From positions 1 to 64,000 of the forward strand of contig NZ_JADIKJ010000005.1 of the NCBI RefSeq assembly GCF_044904675.1: a stretch of DNA of 64,000 bases, written 5' to 3'. The position numbers and the translations under genes are program-made. How positions within the stretch are numbered: the first letter of the stretch is position 1; each line of letters starts with the position of its first letter. This document shows, piece after piece, positions 16,378 through 24,523 of the stretch. Source of the stretch: Dyella_B jejuensis (GTDB taxonomy: Bacteria > Pseudomonadota > Gammaproteobacteria > Xanthomonadales > Rhodanobacteraceae). The notes under the pieces are model-generated. The model searched no databases, had not been told where the DNA came from, and worked only from the letters and a program-made list of their open reading frames with translations.

Positions 16378-16691
16378 GACAAACCCCACATGGATAAGTA
16401 AGCAATCAAGGAAAAAGATGGAAGTCCAGCCAGGGCTGGAGGGAGCGACAACGAGGCAACAACGCTCGTCACGTCCATATGCCATCTAGATTAGTCATGC
16501 ATCCCGGCGAGACATATCGGACTCGCCCTAAATCGCATGCCGCGTTAGCCAGTCAGCGCCGACCGCTGCGTCGCACAACACGGAATCTGCATACCTCTGC
16601 CTATACTCTCCGGCACCACCTGCATATAGGTGAATGACGCCGGCTGCGCACCGCACCGGCACGCTGGCTCACAACTGATGGGGAGGCACCG
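16378..16691. other. Divergent intergenic region upstream of hppA
   Basis: No gene seen. It must hold promoters for the FkbM-like gene (minus) and hppA (plus). A possible -10, TATACT, is at 16602-16607 on the plus strand without a clear -35. A short hairpin CCAGC-CAGG-GCTGG lies near 16430. The hppA RBS, GGGGAGG, is 5 nt before its ATG and is among the strongest in the window. Confidence 0.35.
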
Positions 16692-18719
16692 ATGCTGCAG
16701 CAGTATGGCTTGTGGATCGCGTTGGCTTGCGCGGTCGTGGCAATTTTATACGGAGCATTTTCGGTACGTTGGGTGCTGGCGAAATCGCCGGGCAACGAAC
16801 GTATGCAAGAGATTGCCTCGGCCATCCAGGAGGGCGCGCGCGCCTACCTCAACCGTCAGTACCGCACCATCGCGCTGGTAGGCGTGGTGTTGCTGGTCAT
16901 TATCGGATTTGCCCTGGACTGGGGCACGGCGATCGGTTTCGCGATCGGCGCCATTCTGTCGGGTGCCACCGGCTACATCGGCATGAATGTTTCCGTGCGG
17001 GCCAACGTGCGCACGGCCGAGGCGGCCCGCGGCGGCCTGGCTTCGGCACTGAACGTAGCGTTCCGCGGCGGCGCGATCACCGGCATGCTGGTGGTTGGCC
17101 TGGCGTTGCTTGGGGTGGCCGGTTACTACGGCTTGCTGACGCATTTCGGCTACGACACCGACCGCGCGTTGCATGCGATGGTTGGCCTGGCCTTCGGATC
17201 CTCGTTGATCTCGATCTTCGCGCGCCTGGGTGGCGGCATCTTCACCAAGGGCGCGGACGTGGGTGCGGACCTGGTCGGCAAGGTCGAGGCCGGCATTCCG
17301 GAAGACGATCCGCGCAACCCCGCCGTGATCGCCGACAACGTAGGCGACAATGTGGGCGACTGCGCCGGCATGGCGGCCGACTTGTTCGAGACTTATGCCG
17401 TCACGCTGATCGCCAGCATGTTGCTGGGGGGCGTGCTCGGCGAACAGGCCGGTCCGAACTCGGTGCTGTATCCGCTGCTGCTGGGCGGCGCTTCGATCAT
17501 CGCCTCGGTCATCGGCACTTTCTTCGTGCGTGCCAGGGGCGGCGCGAAGATCATGAGCGCGCTGTACATGGGCGTGATGGTTTCGGCGTTGTTGGCGGCG
17601 ATCGCATTCTGGCCGATTACGAAAGTATTGATGGCCGATGCCACGCTTGGCGTCACACGGCTTTACGGCAGCGCGCTGATCGGCCTGGTGCTGACCGGCG
17701 TGATCGTGGTGATCACCGAGTACTACACCGCCACCGAATACGCGCCAGTGCGCCATGTGGCGAAATCCTCCACCACCGGCCACGCCACCAATATCATCGC
17801 CGGGCTCGGCGTATCGATGAAATCGACCGCGCTCCCGGTACTGGCGGTTTGTGCCGCCATCTGGGGCGCCTATGCGCTGGCTGGCCTTTATGGCATTGCC
17901 GTCGCCGCCACGGCCATGCTGTCGATGACCGGCATGGTGGTGGCGCTGGATGCGTATGGCCCGATCACCGATAACGCCGGCGGCATCGCCGAAATGGCGG
18001 AGCTGCCGCCCGAAGTACGCGGCGTGACCGATCCGCTGGATGCGGTAGGCAATACCACCAAGGCCGTCACCAAGGGCTACGCCATCGGTTCGGCCGGTCT
18101 CGCCGCGCTGGTGCTGTTCGCCGACTACACCCATCGGCTTGCACTGGATCATCCAGGCCAGATCTTCACCTTCGACCTGTCCGACCATCGCGTGATCGTC
18201 GGCCTGCTGATCGGCGGCCTGATCCCTTACCTGTTCGGCGCCATGGCGATGGAAGCCGTTGGCCGTGCGGCCGGGGCCGTCGTGGAAGAAGTGCGCCGCC
18301 AGTTCCGCGAAATCCCCGGCATCATGGAAGGCACCACCAAGCCGGATTATTCGCGGGCGGTGGACATGCTCACCAAGTCGGCGATCAACGAAATGCTGGT
18401 GCCCTCGCTGTTGCCGGTATTGATTCCGATCATTGTCGGCTTCGCGCTCGGCCCGGTTGCGTTGGGCGGCCTGCTGATCGGCACCATCGTCACCGGCCTG
18501 TTCGTGGCGATCTCGATGACCACTGGCGGCGGCGCCTGGGATAACGCCAAGAAGTACATCGAGGACGGCAATTTCGGCGGCAAGGGTTCCGACGCGCACA
18601 AGGCCGCGGTCACCGGCGACACGGTGGGCGATCCCTATAAGGATACCGCCGGCCCGGCCGTGAACCCGCTGATCAAGATCATCAACATCGTGGCCTTGTT
18701 GCTGATTCCACTGCTGTAA
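16692..18719 (+). CDS. hppA: K+-independent H+-translocating membrane pyrophosphatase
   Basis: A 675-aa inner-membrane protein with about 16 helices that couples PPi hydrolysis to proton export. The catalytic signature DVGADLVGKVEAGIPEDDPRNP is intact, followed by IADNVGDNVGDCAGMAADLFE. GNTTKA (residues 453-458) has Lys457 where K+-dependent enzymes have Ala, so this is the K+-independent class. The C-terminal GGAWDNAKKYIEDG and DTVGDPYKDTAGPA-type motifs close the active site. A very strong RBS (GGGGAGG) precedes the ATG. Length is normal. Pfp 4 kb upstream and Ppa 5 kb downstream also handle PPi, but the three genes are not one operon. Confidence 0.97.
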   Translation: MLQQYGLWIALACAVVAILYGAFSVRWVLAKSPGNERMQEIASAIQEGARAYLNRQYRTIALVGVVLLVIIGFALDWGTAIGFAIGAILSGATGYIGMNVSVRANVRTAEAARGGLASALNVAFRGGAITGMLVVGLALLGVAGYYGLLTHFGYDTDRALHAMVGLAFGSSLISIFARLGGGIFTKGADVGADLVGKVEAGIPEDDPRNPAVIADNVGDNVGDCAGMAADLFETYAVTLIASMLLGGVLGEQAGPNSVLYPLLLGGASIIASVIGTFFVRARGGAKIMSALYMGVMVSALLAAIAFWPITKVLMADATLGVTRLYGSALIGLVLTGVIVVITEYYTATEYAPVRHVAKSSTTGHATNIIAGLGVSMKSTALPVLAVCAAIWGAYALAGLYGIAVAATAMLSMTGMVVALDAYGPITDNAGGIAEMAELPPEVRGVTDPLDAVGNTTKAVTKGYAIGSAGLAALVLFADYTHRLALDHPGQIFTFDLSDHRVIVGLLIGGLIPYLFGAMAMEAVGRAAGAVVEEVRRQFREIPGIMEGTTKPDYSRAVDMLTKSAINEMLVPSLLPVLIPIIVGFALGPVALGGLLIGTIVTGLFVAISMTTGGGAWDNAKKYIEDGNFGGKGSDAHKAAVTGDTVGDPYKDTAGPAVNPLIKIINIVALLLIPLL

Positions 18720-18730
18720 TGCGTTTCCAT

Positions 18731-18761
18731 CCCCAGGCATCGCGGAGCGCGATGCCTGGGG
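18731..18761 (+). terminator. Perfect hairpin after hppA
   Basis: CCCCAGGCATCGCG and CGCGATGCCTGGGG pair perfectly (14 bp) around GAG. The stem starts 11 nt after the hppA stop. The T-run after it is poor (ATTCAG), so it may be a terminator or an mRNA 3'-end stabiliser. Confidence 0.65.
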
Positions 18762-18914
18762 ATTCAGTCAAACGGATACGACTGCAGCGCCAGCATGGCG
18801 CAATCCCATGCCATCCTGGCCCCGCCACATCCAGACTTTCACCACTGGCGTTTTTCCCGCGGCCGTGCATGCTGGCAGGCCCGCGCGATGACATCGCGTC
18901 TATGGAGCGGAAAC

Positions 18915-21038
18915 ATGCGTCTGAAGACATCGGTTCGGCTTGCCCTCGCGCTCGCCGTCATAATGGGTGGCATGACCCAGGCCCACGACACCCCAGCCCC
19001 CGGCACGGCGGCAAGTACGGACGATCCCTATCTCTGGCTGGAAGATATCCACGGCACGCGCGCGATGGATTGGGTAAAAGCCCAGAATGCCGTCACCGAA
19101 AAGCAGTTCGCCAGCGGCCCCGAGTTCAGCCAGACGCGCGACCGCATCCTGGAAGTACTCGATTCCGATGCCCGCATTCCCTATGTCGAAAGGCGCGGCG
19201 ACTACCTTTACAACTTCTGGCAGGACAAAGCGCATCCACGCGGCATCTGGCGGCGTACCACCCTTGCCGAGTACCGCAAGGCCAATCCCAGCTGGGAGGT
19301 GCTGCTCGACATCGATGCCTTGAACCAGGCGGAAGGCAAGCGCTGGGTGTTCAAGGGAAGCGACTGTCTCAAGCCGGCCTATGACCGATGCCTGCTATCG
19401 CTATCGCCTGATGGCGGCGATGCGATCGAACTGCGCGAGTTCGACATTCCCAGCAAGTCCTTCGTCAAGGACGGCTTTGAACTGCCGGTCGCCAAGACGC
19501 AGGCGAGCTGGATCGACGAAAACCACCTCTATGTCGGCACCGATTTCGGTCCAGGTTCGATGACCACCTCGAGCTATCCGCGCATCGCCAAAGTATGGAC
19601 CCGCGGCACGCCGCTCAGTGCGGCGGCCACCGTATACGAAGGCAAGCCCGGCGACCTCGCGGTAAGCGCCTCGCACGATCGCACGCCCGGCTTCGAACGC
19701 GACTTCATCAGCGTCGCGCATGATTTCTTCCACAGCGATACCTATCAACTCAAAGACGGCAAGCTGATCCATCTCGATGTGCCGACGGACGCGAATGCCG
19801 ATCCTCATCGCGAATGGCTGCTGGTGCAATTGCGCGACGCCTGGACAGTCGCCGGGGTCACCTACCCTTCCGGAGCGCTGATTGCCACCAAGTTCGATGA
19901 CTTCATGGCCGGCAAGCGCCAGTTCACCACGCTGTTCGCGCCCGACGCGCACACGGCCCTGTCCAGTTATGCATGGACGCAGCACCATCTCATCCTGGAC
20001 ATCATGGACGACGTGAAAAGCCGTCTCGATGTACTGACGCCGCAGGCAGATGGCCGATGGGTGCACGAAGCCATGCCTGACGCGCCCACGTTCAGTACGG
20101 TCACAGTGGTTGATACCGATCCCGATCACAGCGACGAATATTGGTTGAGCGTTACCGGCTTCCTCACGCCCTCCTCGCTCGAGCGCGGCGTGCTGGGCGA
20201 AGGTCCGGCGCGGACGATCAAACAGAGCCCGGCATTTTTCGATGCGTCCCGCTTCGAGGTAAGCCAGCACTTCGTCACCTCCAAGGACGGCACGCAGGTG
20301 CCTTATTTCGAGATCGCGCCCAAGCATCTCAAGCTCGACGGCAAGCATCGCACCTTGCTCTACGGTTACGGTGGCTTCGAGGTATCGCTACAGCCTTATT
20401 ACAGCGGCAGCGTCGGCCGTGCATGGCTGGATCGCGGCGGCGTGTACGTGGTCGCCAACATCCGCGGCGGTGGCGAATACGGCCCGCGCTGGCACCAGGC
20501 GGCGTTGCAGGCCAATCGTCTTCGCGCCTACGAAGATTTTGCCGCCGTGGCGCAGGATCTGGTCAAGCGCGGCGTGACCTCGCCCACGCACCTGGGCGCC
20601 GAAGGCGGCAGCAACGGCGGCCTGCTGATGGGCAACATGCTGACGCTGTACCCGCAACTGTTCGGCGCCATCGCCTGCGAGGTGCCGCTGCTCGACATGA
20701 AGCGCTATACCCATCTTTCCGCCGGCGCATCGTGGATTGCCGAATACGGCGATCCGGACGATCCCAGGCAATGGGCCTTCATCCGGCATTTCTCGCCGTA
20801 CCAGAACCTCAAGCCGGACGTGAGCTATCCCGCCGTACTGTTCTACACCACTACCAGCGACGATCGCGTGGGCCCGGTACAGGCGCGCAAGATGGCCGCC
20901 AAGATGGAAGGCATGGGCTACAAGAACGTGTGGTTCTACGAGAATACCGAGGGCGGCCACGGCGCAGGCGCCGACAACAGGCAGGCTGCCCACATGCATG
21001 CACTCGCCTATGATTTCCTGTGGAACCGCTTGAAATAA
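18915..21038 (+). CDS. Prolyl oligopeptidase family S9A serine peptidase, exported
   Basis: A 707-aa peptidase that probably cuts proline-containing oligopeptides in the periplasm or outside the cell. The start at 18915 has GGAG upstream and gives a signal peptide (MRLKTSVRLALALAVIMGG... TQA-H). The DDPYLWLED opening is typical of S9A. A beta-propeller region follows, then the catalytic domain: nucleophile Ser566 in GGSNGGLLMG, Asp650 in TSDDRVGP and His682 in EGGHGAG. NIRGGGEYGPRWH and GFEVSLQPYYS are conserved. The longer upstream frame has no signal peptide and is rejected. No operon partner is evident; the next gene starts 70 nt on. Confidence 0.93.
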   Translation: MRLKTSVRLALALAVIMGGMTQAHDTPAPGTAASTDDPYLWLEDIHGTRAMDWVKAQNAVTEKQFASGPEFSQTRDRILEVLDSDARIPYVERRGDYLYNFWQDKAHPRGIWRRTTLAEYRKANPSWEVLLDIDALNQAEGKRWVFKGSDCLKPAYDRCLLSLSPDGGDAIELREFDIPSKSFVKDGFELPVAKTQASWIDENHLYVGTDFGPGSMTTSSYPRIAKVWTRGTPLSAAATVYEGKPGDLAVSASHDRTPGFERDFISVAHDFFHSDTYQLKDGKLIHLDVPTDANADPHREWLLVQLRDAWTVAGVTYPSGALIATKFDDFMAGKRQFTTLFAPDAHTALSSYAWTQHHLILDIMDDVKSRLDVLTPQADGRWVHEAMPDAPTFSTVTVVDTDPDHSDEYWLSVTGFLTPSSLERGVLGEGPARTIKQSPAFFDASRFEVSQHFVTSKDGTQVPYFEIAPKHLKLDGKHRTLLYGYGGFEVSLQPYYSGSVGRAWLDRGGVYVVANIRGGGEYGPRWHQAALQANRLRAYEDFAAVAQDLVKRGVTSPTHLGAEGGSNGGLLMGNMLTLYPQLFGAIACEVPLLDMKRYTHLSAGASWIAEYGDPDDPRQWAFIRHFSPYQNLKPDVSYPAVLFYTTTSDDRVGPVQARKMAAKMEGMGYKNVWFYENTEGGHGAGADNRQAAHMHALAYDFLWNRLK

Positions 21039-21070
21039 GCTGTCGTTCCAGTGATCGGTGGCGGGGGCGC

Positions 21071-21076
21071 TAAAAT
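21071..21076 (+). promoter_or_regulatory. Putative -10 element of the dioxygenase gene
   Basis: TAAAAT lies 33 nt before the ATG at 21109, in the 70-bp gap after the peptidase gene. A start of transcription about 7 nt later would leave a short leader without an obvious RBS. No convincing -35 is seen. Confidence 0.3.
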
Positions 21077-21108
21077 GCCCTCGCCATTTTTATTTCCCGC
21101 ACCTTGAT

Positions 21109-21960
21109 ATGAAATCACTGCCGATCCGCCCCGAATTGCGCGAATGGATCCTTTCCACCACGCGCGCCGGCCACAGTGTCCAGGCCGTGCTGAAGCTGAT
21201 GCAGGAAACCGGCTACGACCCTCGGCAGAGCCGCAGCATCATCGCCACGGTGCTGAACATGCCGGTCACTGCTCTGGATGCGCGCGCCCAAAAGCCTGGC
21301 AGGGCCCCGGGACGCCGCACGCGCCACCCGGATGCGCCAGGTACCGTCGTCGACGGCCGCGCCATCCATGTTGGCGTGAGCATGGAATCTCCCGTACTGC
21401 GCGTGCTCAACGGCTTTCTTTCCGACCAGGAATGCCAGGCGTTGATCGACCAGGCCATGCCGCGCTTGCAGCGCGCCAAGACGGTGGATAGCTCAGGCAA
21501 GCAACAGGTCGATGCGCGTCGTACCAGCGAGGGCATGTTCTTCGGTATTGGCGAGTCGCCGCTGATCCGGAACATCGAGCGGCGCATCGCCACCCTGCTC
21601 AGCATTCCTGTCGATCACGGCGAAGGCCTGCAGGTGCTGCACTATCTGCCGGGCCAGCAATACGAGCCGCATTATGATTGGTTCGATCCGGAACAACCCG
21701 GCTTCGCCGCGATTACCGCCAAGGGCGGCCAACGTATCGCGAGTCTGGTGATGTATCTCAACACTCCCGAGGCCGGCGGCGGCACGGCCTTTCCCGAGGT
21801 TGGCCTGACAGTGACGGCCCTGCGCGGTTCAGCCGTCTATTTCGCCTACGACACGGGCGATACCGCTTCACTGCATGCCGGCCTGCCGGTGCAGAAAGGC
21901 GAAAAATGGATCGCCACCAAGTGGCTGCGCGAGCAGCCATTTCAGCTAGCGCCACGGTGA
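21109..21960 (+). CDS. Prolyl 4-hydroxylase-like 2-oxoglutarate/Fe(II) dioxygenase
   Basis: A 283-aa oxygenase of the P4H type. The iron ligands are in YEPHYDWFD (His-x-Asp) and SLHAGLPVQKGEKWIATKWLRE, where His is the third ligand and the lysine binds 2-oxoglutarate. LVMYLNTPEAGGGTAFPE is the conserved strand between them. VLRVLNGFLSDQECQALI begins the catalytic domain at about residue 90. The N-terminal 80 residues are a helical extension ending in a basic linker (KPGRAPGRRTR). The protein has no signal peptide and should be cytoplasmic. The target, a protein proline or another amino acid, is unknown. The start at 21109 is the ATG at which the conserved N-terminus begins. Confidence 0.87.
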   Translation: MKSLPIRPELREWILSTTRAGHSVQAVLKLMQETGYDPRQSRSIIATVLNMPVTALDARAQKPGRAPGRRTRHPDAPGTVVDGRAIHVGVSMESPVLRVLNGFLSDQECQALIDQAMPRLQRAKTVDSSGKQQVDARRTSEGMFFGIGESPLIRNIERRIATLLSIPVDHGEGLQVLHYLPGQQYEPHYDWFDPEQPGFAAITAKGGQRIASLVMYLNTPEAGGGTAFPEVGLTVTALRGSAVYFAYDTGDTASLHAGLPVQKGEKWIATKWLREQPFQLAPR

Positions 21961-22299
21961 ACAGTTACCGGCCTTAACCGCCTTAGTCCTTCGAGCACTC
22001 AGGGCAATCGAAGGGCAGGACGAAGCAGTCCGGCTCGCTCGCCGGTGCCCGGGCAACGCAAGCGAATCAACGGTGTCGCCGCCATAATTTCCGAAAGTCG
22101 AAAGTGCCCACGAAGCGGTGGGGAGCCGTTTCGCGGGCGGGGAGTGAAGGAGACATCCGTCGCCGCTGGACTGCCTGCCGAGGAAGGCTGGCAGATGGTT
22201 TTGTCGAGCATCTTGCGACGGACCAAGACTAGGTATCTCGGCACCTTCCCTCCATAGCCAATTGCCCGTATTTTTTCAGGGCCAATTGGAGAGCGCTGC
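21961..22299. other. Intergenic region upstream of the MocR gene
   Basis: No gene is supported here. An 81-codon minus-strand frame (21999-22244) has no recognisable features. The 3' end carries the candidate MocR operator at 22257-22289. Confidence 0.35.
22257..22289 (+). promoter_or_regulatory. Candidate MocR operator with two GCCAATTG repeats
   Basis: GCCAATTG occurs at 22257-22264 and again at 22281-22288, 24 bp apart (a little over two helical turns), just before the GTG of the MocR gene. The block also reads as an imperfect palindrome (CCAATTG-CCC versus GGGCCAATTGG). Paired repeats next to their own gene are usual for GntR/MocR autoregulators. Confidence 0.45.
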
Positions 22300-23733
22300 G
22301 TGTATCTAGAACTCGACGGCCACGGGCCGCTCTATGACCAGCTGACTCGCGCGCTGAAGGCATCCATTCTCGACGGCCGCATCGCTGCCGGCGCGCAGTT
22401 GCCGCCCACGCGGGACCTGGCCGATGAACTGGAGCTTTCGCGCACGACCGTGCTTGCGGCCTACGAACAATTGCGCGCCGAAGGATTCATCGACGGCAAG
22501 GTCGGCTCCGGCAGCTATGTCAGCCACCTGCAAGCGAGATTGGCAGTGCGGCAGGAAAACACCGTGATTGCGCCTCCCTCCCGTTATGCGCAGCGCGCGC
22601 GCGACGTTCGGGACTGGAGTATTCCGCGCCTGCATCGCCATGTGCGCTACAACCTGCAATACGGCTATCCGCTGATCAATCCTGCCCTGAACAGCGTGTG
22701 GGGCCGCGAACTGGCCCGCGCCGCCGCTTACACGCCGCTGAGCATCAACGAGGCCAACGGCCTGGAAGCGTTGCGCCGGCAGACCTGCGACTACCTCGCC
22801 CGCCGGCGCGGCGTGCAGGCGCAGCCCACGGATATATTGATCGTCAGCGGCTCCCAGCAAGCGATCGACCTGACCGCGCGCGTGCTGTTGAACGAGGGCG
22901 ACAGCGTCGTGCTGGAAGAGCCGCATTACTTCCTTGCGCACCAGGCTCTCACTGCCCATGGCGCCAATCTGGTCGGCGTGGGCACTGACGAACAGGGCCT
23001 GCTCTGCCAGTCCCTGCCCGACCAAGCGCCGCGCCTGATCTATGTAACGCCATCGCATCATTTTCCGACTGGCGCCGTACTTTCATTACAGCGACGCATC
23101 GAGCTGCTGCATTACGCGCAGCAGCACCAGTGCTGGATATTGGAAGACGACTACGACGGAGAATTCCGTTACGACGCACATCCCTTGGCAGCCTTGCGAT
23201 CGCTGGATGAAGGCGACCGTGTGATTTATGTCGGTACCTTCTCCAAAGTGATGTTCGGTGGCTTGCGCCTGGCGTATGTGGTCATGCCCACCGCGCTGCG
23301 CGAGGATTTCCTCAACGCCAAATACCTCAGCGATATCACCTGTCCCGTGATCGAACAGGCGGCGCTGGCGCACTTCATGGAAGACGGTGGCTTCGAACGC
23401 CACCTGCGACTGGTGCGCAAGGAGCTGAAGGCGCGCCGGGAAACCTTGATGGCCGGATTGAAGGAATACGCCGGCGCTCGCGTGGATATCGCCGATACGC
23501 CAGCCGGCATGCATCTGGTGGCCTGGCTGCGCGGCTACGATGCGGCACGCTGCCGGGCCCTGATCGACTACGCCCACGAGCGCGGCCTGGGCCTGTATCC
23601 GATCGCGCCGCTGTACCTGCATACCCCGCCGCGCGAAGGGCTGCTGCTGGGCTATTGCGGGCTTTCCGTCAATGAATTGCGCGAAGCCATGCAACTGTTC
23701 GGCCATTGCCTGGATCATTTTGATACTCAGTGA
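22300..23733 (+). CDS. MocR/PdxR-type transcriptional regulator with aminotransferase domain
   Basis: A 477-aa fusion of a GntR-type winged helix and a fold-type I aminotransferase. Residues 1-75 hold the DNA-binding part (LPPTRDLADELELSRTTVLAAYEQL). The PLP domain has SGSQQAIDLTARVLL, YVTPSHHFPTG, EDDYDGEFR and the PLP lysine in GTFSKVMFGGLRLAY (Lys316). Such proteins sense PLP or an amino-group ligand and often control pyridoxal, GABA or taurine genes. The start is a GTG (VYLELDGHGPLYDQL); the repeat GCCAATTG pair lies just upstream. No obvious target gene is adjacent, so the ligand is not predicted. Autoregulation is likely. Confidence 0.9.
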   Translation: MYLELDGHGPLYDQLTRALKASILDGRIAAGAQLPPTRDLADELELSRTTVLAAYEQLRAEGFIDGKVGSGSYVSHLQARLAVRQENTVIAPPSRYAQRARDVRDWSIPRLHRHVRYNLQYGYPLINPALNSVWGRELARAAAYTPLSINEANGLEALRRQTCDYLARRRGVQAQPTDILIVSGSQQAIDLTARVLLNEGDSVVLEEPHYFLAHQALTAHGANLVGVGTDEQGLLCQSLPDQAPRLIYVTPSHHFPTGAVLSLQRRIELLHYAQQHQCWILEDDYDGEFRYDAHPLAALRSLDEGDRVIYVGTFSKVMFGGLRLAYVVMPTALREDFLNAKYLSDITCPVIEQAALAHFMEDGGFERHLRLVRKELKARRETLMAGLKEYAGARVDIADTPAGMHLVAWLRGYDAARCRALIDYAHERGLGLYPIAPLYLHTPPREGLLLGYCGLSVNELREAMQLFGHCLDHFDTQ

Positions 23734-23846
23734 GGTTCCGCTGGCGCCTCGCCGTTCCGGCCCCAACTGGGACGTGGTGCGCCGCGTCAAGCTTTGCCGT
23801 ATCCTGAGCGGCTTTCCCCGCTTTGGTTTTGACGTAAGGAGTGCCC

Positions 23847-24377
23847 ATGGGCCTGGATACGGTTAGCGCCGGCCGCGACGTGCCGAACGAAATCAACGTC
23901 GTCATCGAGATTCCGAAGGATGCGGAACCTGTCAAATACGAGGTGGACAAGGAAAGCGGCGCGATCTTCGTCGACCGCATTCTCTCCACGCCCATGCGCT
24001 ACCCCTGCAACTACGGCTATGTGCCGGGTACGCTGGGCGGCGACGGCGATCCGCTCGACGCACTGGTGATCCTGCCGCTGCCGCTGGTTCCGGGCTCGGT
24101 GATCCGCTGCCATCCGGTCGGCATGCTGAAGATGACCGACGAAGCCGGCAGCGACGAAAAACTGGTGGTAATCCCGTCGCCGAAGATTTTTCCCGGCTAT
24201 GCCCATATCAGCGATATCAAGGGCGTGTCCGGGCACTGGCTGGAGCGCATTGGTCACTTCTTCGAGCACTACAAGGACCTGGAAAAGGGCAAATGGGTGA
24301 AGCTCGAGGGCTGGGTAGGCGCCGAGGAAGCCAAGGCTGAAATCAGGGCCGGCGTGGAGCGCATCAAGCAGAAGTAG
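23847..24377 (+). CDS. ppa: Soluble inorganic pyrophosphatase, family I
   Basis: A 176-aa cytoplasmic enzyme that hydrolyses PPi to two phosphates with Mg2+. The family signature DGDPLDALVI carries the metal-binding aspartates. Also visible are VKYEVDKESGAIFVDR, MRYPCNYGYVPGT and HFFEHYKDLEKGKWVK. AAGGAG lies 5 nt before the ATG at 23847, which makes this the start; the in-frame GTG at 23841 overlaps that RBS. A rho-independent terminator follows. It shares substrate with Pfp and HppA nearby, so PPi may be consumed by three routes. Confidence 0.97.
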   Translation: MGLDTVSAGRDVPNEINVVIEIPKDAEPVKYEVDKESGAIFVDRILSTPMRYPCNYGYVPGTLGGDGDPLDALVILPLPLVPGSVIRCHPVGMLKMTDEAGSDEKLVVIPSPKIFPGYAHISDIKGVSGHWLERIGHFFEHYKDLEKGKWVKLEGWVGAEEAKAEIRAGVERIKQK

Positions 24378-24431
24378 AGATCGATCCGCGTCCGGTCCAG
24401 TAACACCGGGGACGCCACGTTCGCCATCCAG

Positions 24432-24468
24432 GAAAAGCGCGCCGCCTGTCGAGGCAGCGCGCTTTTTT
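24432..24468 (+). terminator. Rho-independent terminator of ppa
   Basis: AAAGCGCGC and GCGCGCTTT flank an inner GCCT/AGGC stem, followed by a run of seven T. It begins 54 nt after the ppa stop and also faces the 3' end of the adhesin gene on the other strand. Confidence 0.88.
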
Positions 24469-24523
24469 TATGTGCTGCGTAGCGCCGAAACATCCTGCAC
24501 GGCAGATGCTCGCCTTGTTCGCC

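Noticed and set aside
16746..18740. 664-aa minus-strand reading frame antisense to hppA
   Set aside because: hppA on the plus strand has all catalytic motifs. The antisense frame is His/Gln/Gly/Arg-rich, a common by-product of GC-rich codon usage.
21999..22244. 81-codon minus-strand ORF upstream of the MocR gene
   Set aside because: No RBS of note, Pro/Arg-rich shadow-like composition, no recognisable homology.
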